Assembly (NCBI GenBank): GCA_965248545.1
Contig: OZ252110.1
Coordinates: 3,844,001-3,908,000, forward strand
DNA: 64,000 bases
Reading direction: 5' to 3'
Source: Alteromonas_E sp965248545
GTDB lineage: Bacteria; Pseudomonadota; Gammaproteobacteria; Enterobacterales; Alteromonadaceae
Made by a program: the position numbers and the translations under genes. Positions 1 to 7,892 of this stretch are shown here, piece after piece. The notes under the pieces were generated by a model. The model was not told the DNA's origin. It saw only the letters and a list, made by a program, of their open reading frames with translations, and made no database searches. Numbering within the stretch: the first letter of the stretch is position 1; each line of letters starts with the position of its first letter.

Positions 1-423
1 ACGATTCAAAAAGGCAAATTCATATTCCGGATCGATATCGATAGACGAATCAAACGCTTCATAAGCCTGAATAAACTCACTCTGTTGGGTGAAATGGATA
101 CCGATCGAATTGTAGGCTTCGGCCATATCGGGACGAAGCTTGAGGGCTTGACTATAATCAAACTGTGCAAGACCCGTTAAACCTACACTGTCATATAGCA
201 TGCCGCGTTGGAACAGCAGATCGGCACGTTCTTTATCCTCGATTGAGGCTTGATTCAAAATCAGGTTATAGCGTGCAATCGCTAACTGTGAACGAGGATT
301 CGCCGGTGCAGGTTCAGCGAGCAGCAGATTACCCATTTGGGGAGCTTGTGGCTGTGGCGTTTGCGCACACCCTCCGAGAAAAAGTGATGCGATACTGATA
401 GTTAGAAAGAATATATGCCGCAT
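1..423 (-). CDS. nlpI: Lipoprotein NlpI, TPR repeat (partial, C-terminus outside window)
   Basis: The reverse strand reads an ATG at 423 and stays open to the window edge, giving 141 N-terminal residues. It begins with a short signal peptide ending in a lipobox (LGGC, Cys19). Tetratricopeptide-type helices follow, including the NlpI-like stretches ALKLRPDMAEAYNSIG and AYEAFDSSIDIDPEYEF. NlpI is an outer-membrane lipoprotein that acts as an adaptor for peptidoglycan endopeptidases and the protease Prc; that role is family knowledge. In enterics nlpI lies just downstream of pnp. Here the same neighbourhood is kept, but cdd and a DUF1244 gene lie between them. The identity is firm; the C-terminal part cannot be judged. 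Confidence 0.9.
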   Translation of the reverse strand, partial: MRHIFFLTISIASLFLGGCAQTPQPQAPQMGNLLLAEPAPANPRSQLAIARYNLILNQASIEDKERADLLFQRGMLYDSVGLTGLAQFDYSQALKLRPDMAEAYNSIGIHFTQQSEFIQAYEAFDSSIDIDPEYEFAFLNR

Positions 424-516
424 AAAACCTTAAAAGAACCTTGAATGAATAGTTGGCACTGACAAAAGTCGTTGTTCATGTTACAACACTGTGCCGAATT
501 GCTTTAACGATGAAAA

Positions 517-924
517 ATGCAGTCTAACAAAAAAAATCATACCTCTACAGCTTTGATTGAAGCAGCTCAACAGGCCCAGTCACATGCCTATGCTCCCTAC
601 TCGGGATTCAAGGTCGGCGCTGCCATCCTTGCCGACAATGACAAGGTCTATGCGTGTTGTAACGTTGAAAATGCGGCATACCCGCTTGGCACCTGCGCTG
701 AGGCTGGTGCCATTAGTGCCATGGTGGCCGATGGATGCCGAGCGATTCGACAAATCACGATTGTGAGCCCAGACGATACCTTCTGCTTTCCTTGCGGTGG
801 TTGTCGCCAAAAAATCGCTGAATTTTCTAGCGACGAAACTCGTGTATCCATGGTCGATAACCAAGGCCGAGAGAAAAGCACGGGGATTACTGAGCTGTTA
901 CCCGAAGCGTTTAATCTAAAGTAA
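517..924 (+). CDS. cdd: Cytidine deaminase
   Basis: This 135-residue protein matches the short, homotetrameric class of cytidine deaminases, which convert cytidine or deoxycytidine to uridine or deoxyuridine in pyrimidine salvage. The zinc site is visible as TCAEAGA (Cys ligand plus catalytic Glu) and PCGGC (two Cys ligands). The nucleoside-binding region is near NVENAAYP. An upstream ATG at 510 runs into a stop after five codons, so 517 is taken as the start; no strong ribosome site is seen. The gene is divergent from nlpI and convergent with the DUF1244 gene, whose stop lies 14 bases away. It looks like a single-gene insertion into the pnp-nlpI neighbourhood. Confidence 0.95.
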   Translation: MQSNKKNHTSTALIEAAQQAQSHAYAPYSGFKVGAAILADNDKVYACCNVENAAYPLGTCAEAGAISAMVADGCRAIRQITIVSPDDTFCFPCGGCRQKIAEFSSDETRVSMVDNQGREKSTGITELLPEAFNLK

Positions 925-938
925 TCAGTACTCTATTT

Positions 939-1244
939 TTAACTACACCCCTTACCGGCTTGACGCTGTTCATACGCTGCCATTTGCTCGGCTGTCGCCG
1001 GTAACTGAAATTTGTCTTTCCACTCGGCATAAGTCATCCCGTAAACACGCTCACGTGCCTGTTCATAATCGACTTCAACGCCTTCTTCCCGAGCAGCAGC
1101 GACGTACCATTTTGAGAGACAATTACGACAAAAATCAGCCAGAATCATTAAATCAATGTTTTGCACATCTTTGTTCTCATCAAGGTGCTGCAGTAGACGA
1201 CGAAAAACAGCTGCTTCGACCTTCATTTCAGTAGATTGATCCAT
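939..1244 (-). CDS. DUF1244 family protein
   Basis: This small soluble protein of about 101 residues carries the conserved DUF1244 core: FRRLLQHL, VQNIDLMILADFCRNCLSKW and VYGMTYAEWK. The paired cysteines in FCRNCLSKW suggest a metal or redox site, but no function is established that I know of. An ATG at 1256 is also possible. The ATG at 1244 is preferred because GAGG lies six bases upstream. The gene is downstream of pnp on the same strand, but the hairpin at 1293-1323 separates them, so it probably gets only read-through or its own transcription. Confidence 0.85.
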   Translation of the reverse strand: MDQSTEMKVEAAVFRRLLQHLDENKDVQNIDLMILADFCRNCLSKWYVAAAREEGVEVDYEQARERVYGMTYAEWKDKFQLPATAEQMAAYEQRQAGKGCS

Positions 1245-1292
1245 AAATAACCTCATTCAACCTTTATTTCTATTTGGCTTAAACCTAACAAC

Positions 1293-1323
1293 AAAAAAGC
1301 CAGCGCATAATCGGCTGGCTTTT
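1293..1323 (-). terminator. Rho-independent terminator after pnp
   Basis: GCCAGC pairs with GCTGGC around a short loop. On the minus strand the stem is followed by a run of six T. It lies about 30 bases after the pnp stop codon, so it should end the pnp transcript before the DUF1244 gene. Confidence 0.8.
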
Positions 1324-1350
1324 GAACTCGTTTAGCAACGACTGAGCGTA

Positions 1351-3486
1351 TTATTCTTCGCCGCTGTCACTTTCTTGTTTAGTTGGAGCTTCTTCCTTTA
1401 CAGGCTTTTCAAGTAGCTCTTTGATGCTCAAGCGAACACGGTTTTGACGATCAATTTCCATTACCTTAACGTCAACCATTTGACCTTCTTCAAGATAATC
1501 AGTCACTTTTGCTACGCGCTCGTGGGCAATTTGAGAAATATGCACTAGGCCTTCTTTGCCTGGCAGTACTTCTACGAAGGCGCCAAAATCAACGATTCGG
1601 GTAATCTTACCGTTGTAGACTTTACCAACTTCGATTTCTGCAGTGACCTGCTCAATCTTGGCGATAGCAATTTCAGCCTTCGCTCTTTCAGTTGCGAAAA
1701 TCTTGATTGTACCGTCATCTTCAATTTCGATATTGGTATCAGACTCTTCAGTGATAGAGCGAATCATCGCACCACCTTTACCGATAACATCACGGATTTT
1801 ATCTTGGTCGATTTTCAGCGTGTAGATACGCGGTGCAAATTCAGACATCTCTTCGCGGTGACCAGAAATCGCTTCATCCATAACGCCTAGGATATGAAGA
1901 CGCGCTTCTTTCGCCTGCTTAAGCGCCTGCTGCATGATTTCCTGAGTGATACCTTCGATCTTGATATCCATCTGTAACGCAGTGATACCGTCTGTAGTAC
2001 CCGCTACTTTAAAGTCCATATCACCTAAATGATCTTCATCACCCAAAATGTCAGAAAGGACTACAAAGTTATCATCTGATTTAACCAAGCCCATTGCGAT
2101 ACCCGCAACCGAAGACTTAATCGGTACACCTGCATCCATAAGCGCAAGTGACGTACCACAAACAGACGCCATTGAAGACGAACCGTTTGATTCAGTAATT
2201 TCAGAAACCACACGAACGACGTACGGGAACTCTGCTTCGCTTGGCATAACCGCTTGAATGCCGCGCTTAGCTAGACGCCCGTGTCCAATTTCACGACGCT
2301 TAGGCGAACCGATCATACCGGTCTCACCGACACAGTACGGAGGGAAGTTGTAATGCAGCATGAAGCGGCTATCGCGCTTACCTGCCAATTCATCGATCAT
2401 CTGTGCGTCACGCTCAGTGCCTAGCGTTGCAACCACCAAGGCTTGCGTTTCACCGCGGGTGAACAAGGCAGAGCCATGCGTACGCGGTAACATGCCTGTG
2501 GCTACATCTAGTGCACGAATCATCTCAGGGCTACGACCATCGATGCGCGGCTCACCGGCAAGAATACGAGAGCGAACAACATCACTCTCTAAGTCGTGAA
2601 GCAAGTCTAGCACTTCTCCACTGTCTTGCTCTTCGTCAGCTGCAACAATTTCAGCTAGCGCTTTCTCAGTAACCGCAGTCACTGCATCTTTGCGCTCCAT
2701 CTTGTCAGAAATCTGATAAGCCGCAGTCATACCTTCGGTCGCTAACGCTGCAACCTTTTCTTTAAGCTCGGTATTTTCTGCCTCTGGTTGCCAATCCCAG
2801 CTAGGAGTGCCAACTTCAGCTGCGAATTCTGAAACCGCGCTTACCACAGTTTGCATTTGCTCGTGACCGTACATAACGGCACCCAGCATAACGTCTTCGC
2901 TAAGCATGTTTGCTTCAGATTCAACCATCAAAACAGCGCTCTGCGTACCCGCCACAACCAAGTCCAATTGACTCGTTTCTTGTTCAGACGCACGGGTATT
3001 CAACACGTATTGTCCGTCGGTATAACCGACACGCGCGGCACCAATAGGACCATTAAATGGGATGCCTGAAATTGCCAACGCTGCAGACGTACCAATCATG
3101 GAAATGATATCGGTTGGGATGTCTGGGTTTGCAGATACAACTGTGATAACAACTTGTACTTCGTTTTTGAAGCCTTCAGGGAACAGCGGACGAATAGGAC
3201 GGTCAATCAGACGTGCCGTTAGCGTTTCGTTTTCTGAAGGACGACCTTCGCGCTTGAAGAATCCACCTGGGATTTTACCAGCCGCGTAGGTTTTCTCTTG
3301 ATAATTCACTGTTAACGGGAAGAAATCTTGACCCGCTTTCGCTTCTTTTTTGCCGACAACGGTCACAAGTACCGACGTGTCGTCCATGCTCGCCATCACT
3401 GCTGCAGAGGCTTGACGCGCAATTACACCCGTTTCTAGGGTTACCGTATGCTGTCCATACGTAAATGATTTAGTAATAGGATTCAC
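1351..3486 (-). CDS. pnp: Polyribonucleotide nucleotidyltransferase (PNPase)
   Basis: PNPase degrades RNA 3' to 5' by phosphorolysis and is a degradosome component. The 711 residues equal the E. coli length. Two RNase PH-like domains are recognisable (FFKREGRPSENET in the first; GDEDHLGDMDFKVAGT with the catalytic Asp residues in the second). A KH domain follows at about 552-612 (VIGKGGAMI), then an S1 domain at about 620-690 (GKITRIVDFGAFVEVLPG). The start is GTG, supported by AAGGA six bases upstream. Unlike the usual rpsO-pnp pair, rpsO is not upstream; a divergent-type gap and nhaR are found instead, so pnp appears to have its own promoter. Confidence 0.98.
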   Translation of the reverse strand: MNPITKSFTYGQHTVTLETGVIARQASAAVMASMDDTSVLVTVVGKKEAKAGQDFFPLTVNYQEKTYAAGKIPGGFFKREGRPSENETLTARLIDRPIRPLFPEGFKNEVQVVITVVSANPDIPTDIISMIGTSAALAISGIPFNGPIGAARVGYTDGQYVLNTRASEQETSQLDLVVAGTQSAVLMVESEANMLSEDVMLGAVMYGHEQMQTVVSAVSEFAAEVGTPSWDWQPEAENTELKEKVAALATEGMTAAYQISDKMERKDAVTAVTEKALAEIVAADEEQDSGEVLDLLHDLESDVVRSRILAGEPRIDGRSPEMIRALDVATGMLPRTHGSALFTRGETQALVVATLGTERDAQMIDELAGKRDSRFMLHYNFPPYCVGETGMIGSPKRREIGHGRLAKRGIQAVMPSEAEFPYVVRVVSEITESNGSSSMASVCGTSLALMDAGVPIKSSVAGIAMGLVKSDDNFVVLSDILGDEDHLGDMDFKVAGTTDGITALQMDIKIEGITQEIMQQALKQAKEARLHILGVMDEAISGHREEMSEFAPRIYTLKIDQDKIRDVIGKGGAMIRSITEESDTNIEIEDDGTIKIFATERAKAEIAIAKIEQVTAEIEVGKVYNGKITRIVDFGAFVEVLPGKEGLVHISQIAHERVAKVTDYLEEGQMVDVKVMEIDRQNRVRLSIKELLEKPVKEEAPTKQESDSGEE

Positions 3487-3573
3487 TATTATTCCTTTGT
3501 CTTTAGTTTTTTCGCTTTTAAATGCGGCGCATAGTATAGCGGCCTATGCGCAACATGGCTACGGACAAAGTAA

Positions 3574-4476
3574 CTATTTAAAAATAATATCACGCGCACT
3601 ATCACAAATTGCGGCTACTGCTGGATGCGTAACCTTCCGCTCTGATGAAACGGCGTAAAAACGTTGCTTGATCTCTTCGGTTCTGCCGACTACCTCTACA
3701 TGAAACTGTTGTGAAACTTCTTGCTCGATGACTGTTGGCATAAAGAAGATACCGAACCCAGCCTGACCAAATGATTTCATCAGCGCGCTATCGTCGTATT
3801 GCCCCTTTATAATCGGGAATACGTCGATATCATTGACCCAACGGTCAAACAGTTGCCGGATTGCATATTGTTTGGTGGGCAACAGCATTGGCGCATGATT
3901 GAGGTTATGCGGGAACTCACCGTCAAGTTTTTCGATTAACTCTGGTGCCGCAAAGAACGATAAACCAGATTCCCCGAGAAAGTGGTTGTATGCTTTGATA
4001 CTAAACGCTGAGGAAAGTGGTGTATCCGTAAGCACCATGTCAACGTCGTGTACGGCTAAATCCGCTAGGATTGTATCGATCGGGCCCTCTTTGCAGACGA
4101 GATTGATTTCTTCATTCAAATTGAGCGCCGGTTCAACGATCTTGTACACAATCGTTTTGGGAATAGCACTGGCTGCACTGACGATAAATTCTGACGCGCC
4201 GAATTGAGGCGCTCCTCGTAGAACATCGCTTAACTCTCTTCCTAGCTCAAAGATTTCATCGGCATAGCGCAATACAAGCCTTCCAGTTTCAGTCAACTGC
4301 AACCCTCTACCAATCCGGTCGAATAAGGGTTGGTTCAGCCGATCTTCCAACATACTCAGTTGGCCACTGATAGTTTGCGGCGTAATATGCAGTTTCGATG
4401 CAGCTTTAGCAATCGATCCCTCTTTGGCTACGACCCAGAAATAATGCAAATGTTTATAGTTTAAATTCTCTGCCAT
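3574..4476 (-). CDS. nhaR: LysR-family transcriptional activator NhaR
   Basis: This 300-residue LysR-type regulator has an N-terminal winged helix-turn-helix (residues about 6-65; HYFWVVAKEGSIAKAAS, ITPQTISGQLSMLE) and a substrate-binding effector domain. The N-terminus NLNYKHLHYFWVVA is highly characteristic of NhaR, which in enterics activates the Na+/H+ antiporter gene nhaA and also pgaABCD and osmC. No antiporter gene lies next to it here, so the regulator is an orphan in this window. It is transcribed away from hpf, with about 130 bases of AT-rich DNA between them. Confidence 0.9.
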   Translation of the reverse strand: MAENLNYKHLHYFWVVAKEGSIAKAASKLHITPQTISGQLSMLEDRLNQPLFDRIGRGLQLTETGRLVLRYADEIFELGRELSDVLRGAPQFGASEFIVSAASAIPKTIVYKIVEPALNLNEEINLVCKEGPIDTILADLAVHDVDMVLTDTPLSSAFSIKAYNHFLGESGLSFFAAPELIEKLDGEFPHNLNHAPMLLPTKQYAIRQLFDRWVNDIDVFPIIKGQYDDSALMKSFGQAGFGIFFMPTVIEQEVSQQFHVEVVGRTEEIKQRFYAVSSERKVTHPAVAAICDSARDIIFK

Positions 4477-4606
4477 CCTGTAAACGCCTTTTCATTTTGT
4501 ATTCAATTTTTTCCGATGTTAATCAATACAAACAAACGAATTTTTTTGTTCAGTTTGAGTTGATAAATTTTTACCTATAGTGAAAAAAACAACGCTGGAG
4601 ATGTCC

Positions 4607-4936
4607 ATGCACATCAAAATAAACACACGAGACTTCTCGTTGACCCCTGCATTAAGTTCATTCATAGATGAAAAAATGAAATTCGCGCTGAGTCGTTATA
4701 ACCAGCGCATACGTGTTGCGGAGATCAGTCTGAAAGATATCAATGGACCTAGGGGGGGCGTCGACAAACAGTGCATTATCAAAATGAAGCTGAATCAATT
4801 TAAAACGCTAGTGGTAGAGGATGTAAGTGAAGACGCCTATGAAGCCATAAACGCCTGTTGTCAGCGAGCCAAGCGCAGAGTTGAACGTCATTTCAATCGG
4901 GCGAGAACCCAAATGCGCAGAACGTCGACAATATAA
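4607..4936 (+). CDS. hpf: Ribosome hibernation factor HPF/RaiA family (short form)
   Basis: This basic protein of about 110 residues has the HPF/YfiA fold signature: MHIKINTRDFSLTPAL, an amphipathic helix with many Lys and Arg, then EDVSEDAYEAINACCQRAKRRVERHF. Short HPF-type proteins bind the 30S decoding region in stationary phase and promote 100S dimers or block translation. The start at 4607 is chosen over an upstream in-frame GTG (4580) because GGAG lies six bases before it. It is not in the usual rpoN operon, so it may be a paralogue of a housekeeping copy elsewhere. A run of seven G lies inside the gene near 4752. The tail RTQMRRTSTI resembles no known extension. Confidence 0.82.
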   Translation: MHIKINTRDFSLTPALSSFIDEKMKFALSRYNQRIRVAEISLKDINGPRGGVDKQCIIKMKLNQFKTLVVEDVSEDAYEAINACCQRAKRRVERHFNRARTQMRRTSTI

Positions 4937-5204
4937 ATGATGAGTTAAAGACCCGTTCCCCTCGCCGTCGGACCTGTTAACTTTATGGAAGGAGAAGGCC
5001 ACCGACAGCTTTCCACGCAACTAAATTAGTGCGTAGTGTTACCCTGCGCTATTGAATACTTCACTCTAGCTAACTACTCTTGCAGAGCGGTAAAACTAAA
5101 ACCGCTGCTATCTGTCGCGCCTGAAAAGCAGTACTGAAGGCAATCAAAATAACGCAGTAGATTGGATTTCTATCAATCAACTCAAGTCATGTAGAGACTG
5201 AACT

Positions 5205-6035
5205 ATGCAGGAATTTCTAACAAACTTGGATTTAAGCCAATATTTGCCAGCGGCTATCGCCTGGGCAACCAACATCTTACTCGCCATTATCATTCTGCTG
5301 ATTGGTTTATGGTTAAGTGGCAAAGCCTATAAAATGGTCATCGGGATTGGCAAAAAATATGATCGTCTCGACGATACGCTGTTTCGATTCTTTGGCAGTA
5401 TTGCCCGATACGTAATACTAGCCTTTGTTTTTATCGCAGTACTGAACCGTTTTGGCGTCGAAACAACATCAATAGTTGCGTTGATCGGTGCAGCCGGGTT
5501 AGCAGTGGGTTTAGCGTTACAAGGCGCAATGTCAAACTTGGCCGCCGGTGTCATGCTCCTCATATTCAGGCCCTACAAGGTTGGCGATTTTATTGGGTCT
5601 GCGGGCCAGTTTGGAAAAGTTACCGAAATTGACTTGTTCACGACTATTCTGCAAACCTTCGACAATCAGCAAATTATCATTCCAAACAGCGAGATTTGGG
5701 GTCAGCAAATTATCAACCACTCGCATTATGAGATTCGTGGTGTCGATATGCATTTCGGCGTCGCTTACGATGAGAGTATCGATAAAGCTCGCGAGGTGAT
5801 TGAATCCGTCATTACTGCACACCCTCACATTTTAAAAGACCCAGCGCCATTCATCGAAGTGGAGACACTTAACGACAGCTCGGTCGACTTCTTGGTTAGA
5901 CCTTTTTGCCACGGTGAACACTATTTCGATATTTTGTATTCAGTGCCAGAGCAGATTAAGAAAGCACTGGACAACGCCGGTGTCGAAATACCTTTCCCTC
6001 ATCGCAAGGTGATACTCGTCAATGAAGGACAGTAA
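5205..6035 (+). CDS. mscS: Small-conductance mechanosensitive channel MscS
   Basis: This 276-residue protein matches the compact MscS length. It has three N-terminal membrane helices. The pore-lining third helix is Gly/Ala rich (LIGAAGLAVGLALQGAMSNLAAG) and is followed by the beta domain (FRPYKVGDFI) and the C-terminal cage (RPFCHGEHYFDILYSVPEQIKKALD). MscS opens on membrane tension to release solutes during hypo-osmotic shock; it sits in the inner membrane as a heptamer. The next gene, creA, begins almost at its stop codon, so the two are probably co-transcribed. Confidence 0.95.
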   Translation: MQEFLTNLDLSQYLPAAIAWATNILLAIIILLIGLWLSGKAYKMVIGIGKKYDRLDDTLFRFFGSIARYVILAFVFIAVLNRFGVETTSIVALIGAAGLAVGLALQGAMSNLAAGVMLLIFRPYKVGDFIGSAGQFGKVTEIDLFTTILQTFDNQQIIIPNSEIWGQQIINHSHYEIRGVDMHFGVAYDESIDKAREVIESVITAHPHILKDPAPFIEVETLNDSSVDFLVRPFCHGEHYFDILYSVPEQIKKALDNAGVEIPFPHRKVILVNEGQ

Positions 6036-6036
6036 G

Positions 6037-6486
6037 ATGATAAAACAGGGACTAATAGTTTTGGCTGTTTCTTCGCTGTTTGCCTGTTCAGACAACGAAG
6101 TTGGCGATGTCTCTTTGGGCATGTTTACCACTAAAGATATCAAGATCGATTCGTTGCACGACCCAATTGTTTCAGGAGTCACATGTCACGTATCCAGTAT
6201 CGAAGCAGACTTAGATTTTGCTGACCCTTCAGATAGCGCAATTGCATGCCGACAAACAGGAGTTATCACTGCCGATATGATCGCTAAAATCGACAAATCG
6301 GATTCCGGTGAAGTTGTGTTTAGTAAATCTAAAAGTGTGTTTTTCAAAAATATGAAAATCCGTCGGATCTATGATGCTGAATCTCAGACGTTGATGTATG
6401 TGTCATATTCGACGAAGGAGACGTCAGGAAGTTACAAACACAGTCTGTCCACTGTGCCACTATGGGGCACTCAAGCTTATCAATGA
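6037..6486 (+). CDS. creA: CreA family lipoprotein
   Basis: This protein of about 149 residues matches CreA: TCHVSSIE, DSAIACRQTG, EVVFSKSKSVFFKNMKIRRIYDAE and LMYVSYSTK. The N-terminus is a signal peptide ending in a lipobox (SLFAC, Cys17), so it is likely a lipoprotein here. CreA has no firmly assigned role. A start at 6022 would overlap mscS; 6037 is preferred because AAGGA lies seven bases before it, inside the mscS tail. It is followed immediately by a strong bidirectional terminator. Confidence 0.88.
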   Translation: MIKQGLIVLAVSSLFACSDNEVGDVSLGMFTTKDIKIDSLHDPIVSGVTCHVSSIEADLDFADPSDSAIACRQTGVITADMIAKIDKSDSGEVVFSKSKSVFFKNMKIRRIYDAESQTLMYVSYSTKETSGSYKHSLSTVPLWGTQAYQ

Positions 6487-6491
6487 ATACG

Positions 6492-6520
6492 AAAAAGCCG
6501 GCATAAAGCCGGCTTTTTTA
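6492..6520. terminator. Bidirectional terminator between creA and tRNA-Leu
   Basis: A perfect AAAAAGCCGGC / GCCGGCTTTTT hairpin with a short ATAAA loop starts six bases after the creA stop. The A and T tracts on both sides make it work for mscS-creA on plus and for the tRNA/secG transcript on minus. Confidence 0.88.
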
Positions 6521-6523
6521 TTT

Positions 6524-6609
6524 TGGTGCGGAAAGCGGGACTTGAACCCGCACGAGCATAGCTCACTACCCCCTCAAGATAGCGTGTCTACCAATTCCAC
6601 CACTTCCGC
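6524..6609 (-). tRNA. leuU: tRNA-Leu (anticodon GAG)
   Basis: The reverse strand folds as a type II tRNA of 86 bases including an encoded CCA. The acceptor GCGGAAG pairs with UUUCCGC (one G-U). The D-arm is GGTGGAATTGGTAGACAC, the anticodon loop is TTGAGGG with GAG at 34-36, there is a long variable arm, and the T-loop is GGTTCAAGTCC. A Leu tRNA with GAG next to secG is the same arrangement as leuU in E. coli. Confidence 0.95.
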
Positions 6610-6627
6610 AATAACTTTCAAAAATCC

Positions 6628-6987
6628 TTAGTTTGGAACGTCTGAATCGTCAGACGCTGGCTGTTGTTCCTGCACAGGAACGTCTGTGTCACCTGCAGGT
6701 GCACTCTCAACCACTGGTACCTCAAGGTTTTGCCACTCATCAACCTGCTTGTCTTGACTCGCTGTCAAGTTGCCTAGCATCAAGCTGATAAAGAAAAACA
6801 AGGTTGCCAATATCGCTGTTGTGCGTGTCATAAAGTTGCCTGAACCCGAAGACCCAAACACTGTATTAGAACCGCCACCACCGAATGACGCGCCCATGTC
6901 AGCACCCTTACCCTGTTGGATCAGTACGAACCCAATCAGTGCCAAAGCGATGATCAAATAAGCAACAATAAGTACTTCATATAACAT
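6628..6987 (-). CDS. secG: Protein-export membrane protein SecG
   Basis: SecG is the small, non-essential subunit of the SecYEG translocon and eases SecA cycling. The 119-residue protein has two membrane helices (residues about 3-22 and 52-70). The conserved loop between them is QQGKGADMGASFGGGGSNTVFGSSGSGNFMTR, split here only for description. The C-terminal tail after residue 80 is acidic and low-complexity. It lies between tpiA and tRNA-Leu, on the same strand. Confidence 0.96.
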   Translation of the reverse strand: MLYEVLIVAYLIIALALIGFVLIQQGKGADMGASFGGGGSNTVFGSSGSGNFMTRTTAILATLFFFISLMLGNLTASQDKQVDEWQNLEVPVVESAPAGDTDVPVQEQQPASDDSDVPN

Positions 6988-7013
6988 GTGTTTTACCTCT
7001 TACAACCTGTTTG

Positions 7014-7772
7014 CTACTCACCGGTAGCCAAACAGATTGATTCAAATTCTTGCGGTTTTAAACTGGCACCGCCAATTAACCCGCCATCAATATCCTGTTG
7101 AGCAAACAGCTCTTTTGCATTACTACCTTTCACACTACCACCATACAATATACGTGTGGCGTGCGCGGCCGACTGACTCTGTTCGGCCAACATAGCGCGT
7201 ATGTAAGCATGCATATCTTGCGCTTGTTGTGGTGATGCCGTAACACCCGTGCCAATCGCCCAAATGGGCTCGTAAGCAATCACAACTTGCTCTAACTGCT
7301 CGACGCTGAGCGTTTCGAAGAGTGCTTTTAGCTGCAGTCCAACAAATGCTTGCTCTTCTCCAGCGTCTCTCACTTCAAGTGGCTCACCAACACAAAACAG
7401 CGGCGTCAGCCCTTGCTCTAGCAAGGCTTTGGCTTTCAGCGCTACATCATGGTTTGTTTCACCATGATCGGTACGGCGCTCAGAGTGGCCAATGATACAA
7501 TAACGACACTCAAATTCACGTAACATGCGAACTGACATATCACCGGTATGTGCGCCGTCTTCAAGATGACTAACCGTCTGAGCAGACAACTGTAGCCCGG
7601 TCTCACTGAGAACATCTTGCGCCTTGGCCAAGTAGACCGCAGGAGGACACAATACCACTTCGCAAGCATATTCCTTCTTCGAACTAAAGTAGGTCGAAAA
7701 CGCTTCTAATAACGCTTGGTCACCGTTCATCTTCCAATTTCCAGCGACCAACGGCTGACGTTGACTATTCAT
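7014..7772 (-). CDS. tpiA: Triosephosphate isomerase
   Basis: TpiA interconverts dihydroxyacetone phosphate and glyceraldehyde 3-phosphate. The 252 residues form a TIM barrel with all key motifs: GNWKMNG (substrate Lys), IIGHSERR (electrophilic His), AYEPIWAIGTG (catalytic Glu) and LYGGSV (phosphate loop). It sits between glmM and secG on the same strand. The 120-base gap upstream contains a plausible promoter, so it may be transcribed separately from glmM as well as by read-through. Confidence 0.98.
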   Translation of the reverse strand: MNSQRQPLVAGNWKMNGDQALLEAFSTYFSSKKEYACEVVLCPPAVYLAKAQDVLSETGLQLSAQTVSHLEDGAHTGDMSVRMLREFECRYCIIGHSERRTDHGETNHDVALKAKALLEQGLTPLFCVGEPLEVRDAGEEQAFVGLQLKALFETLSVEQLEQVVIAYEPIWAIGTGVTASPQQAQDMHAYIRAMLAEQSQSAAHATRILYGGSVKGSNAKELFAQQDIDGGLIGGASLKPQEFESICLATGE

Positions 7773-7821
7773 AGTTTATTCCTTCAACCGCTGCAAAGCG
7801 GGCGAGATATTAACGATTCCA

Positions 7822-7850
7822 CCTATAATATACAAGTGATTTAGTGACAA
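7822..7850 (-). promoter_or_regulatory. Candidate sigma-70 promoter for tpiA-secG
   Basis: On the minus strand TTGTCA (7850-7845) and TATAGG (7827-7822) are spaced by exactly 17 bases, about 50 bases upstream of the tpiA start. This is a motif match by eye only. Confidence 0.35.
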
Positions 7851-7892
7851 ATTCAGCGTTAGATGCGCCGCAGCGCAACAACTGCCGAATTT

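Noticed and set aside
165..398. 77-residue plus-strand frame at the window start
   Set aside because: Antisense to partial nlpI, which has a lipobox and TPR sequence.
4752..4758. G7 tract in hpf as a phase-variation site
   Set aside because: Several C7/G7 runs occur in housekeeping genes of the window, so seven is within the local background.
5086..5106. AGCGGT/ACCGCT hairpin in the 268-base gap before mscS
   Set aside because: Six base pairs only, without a T tract; no further structure or RNA family recognised there.
6524..6609. tRNA-Leu as an integration site for a mobile element
   Set aside because: Flanks are conserved chromosomal genes on both sides; no integrase or duplicated tRNA end is present.
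6398..6631. 77-residue frame running through the creA end, terminator and tRNA
   Set aside because: It crosses a strong hairpin and a complete tRNA gene, so translation is implausible.
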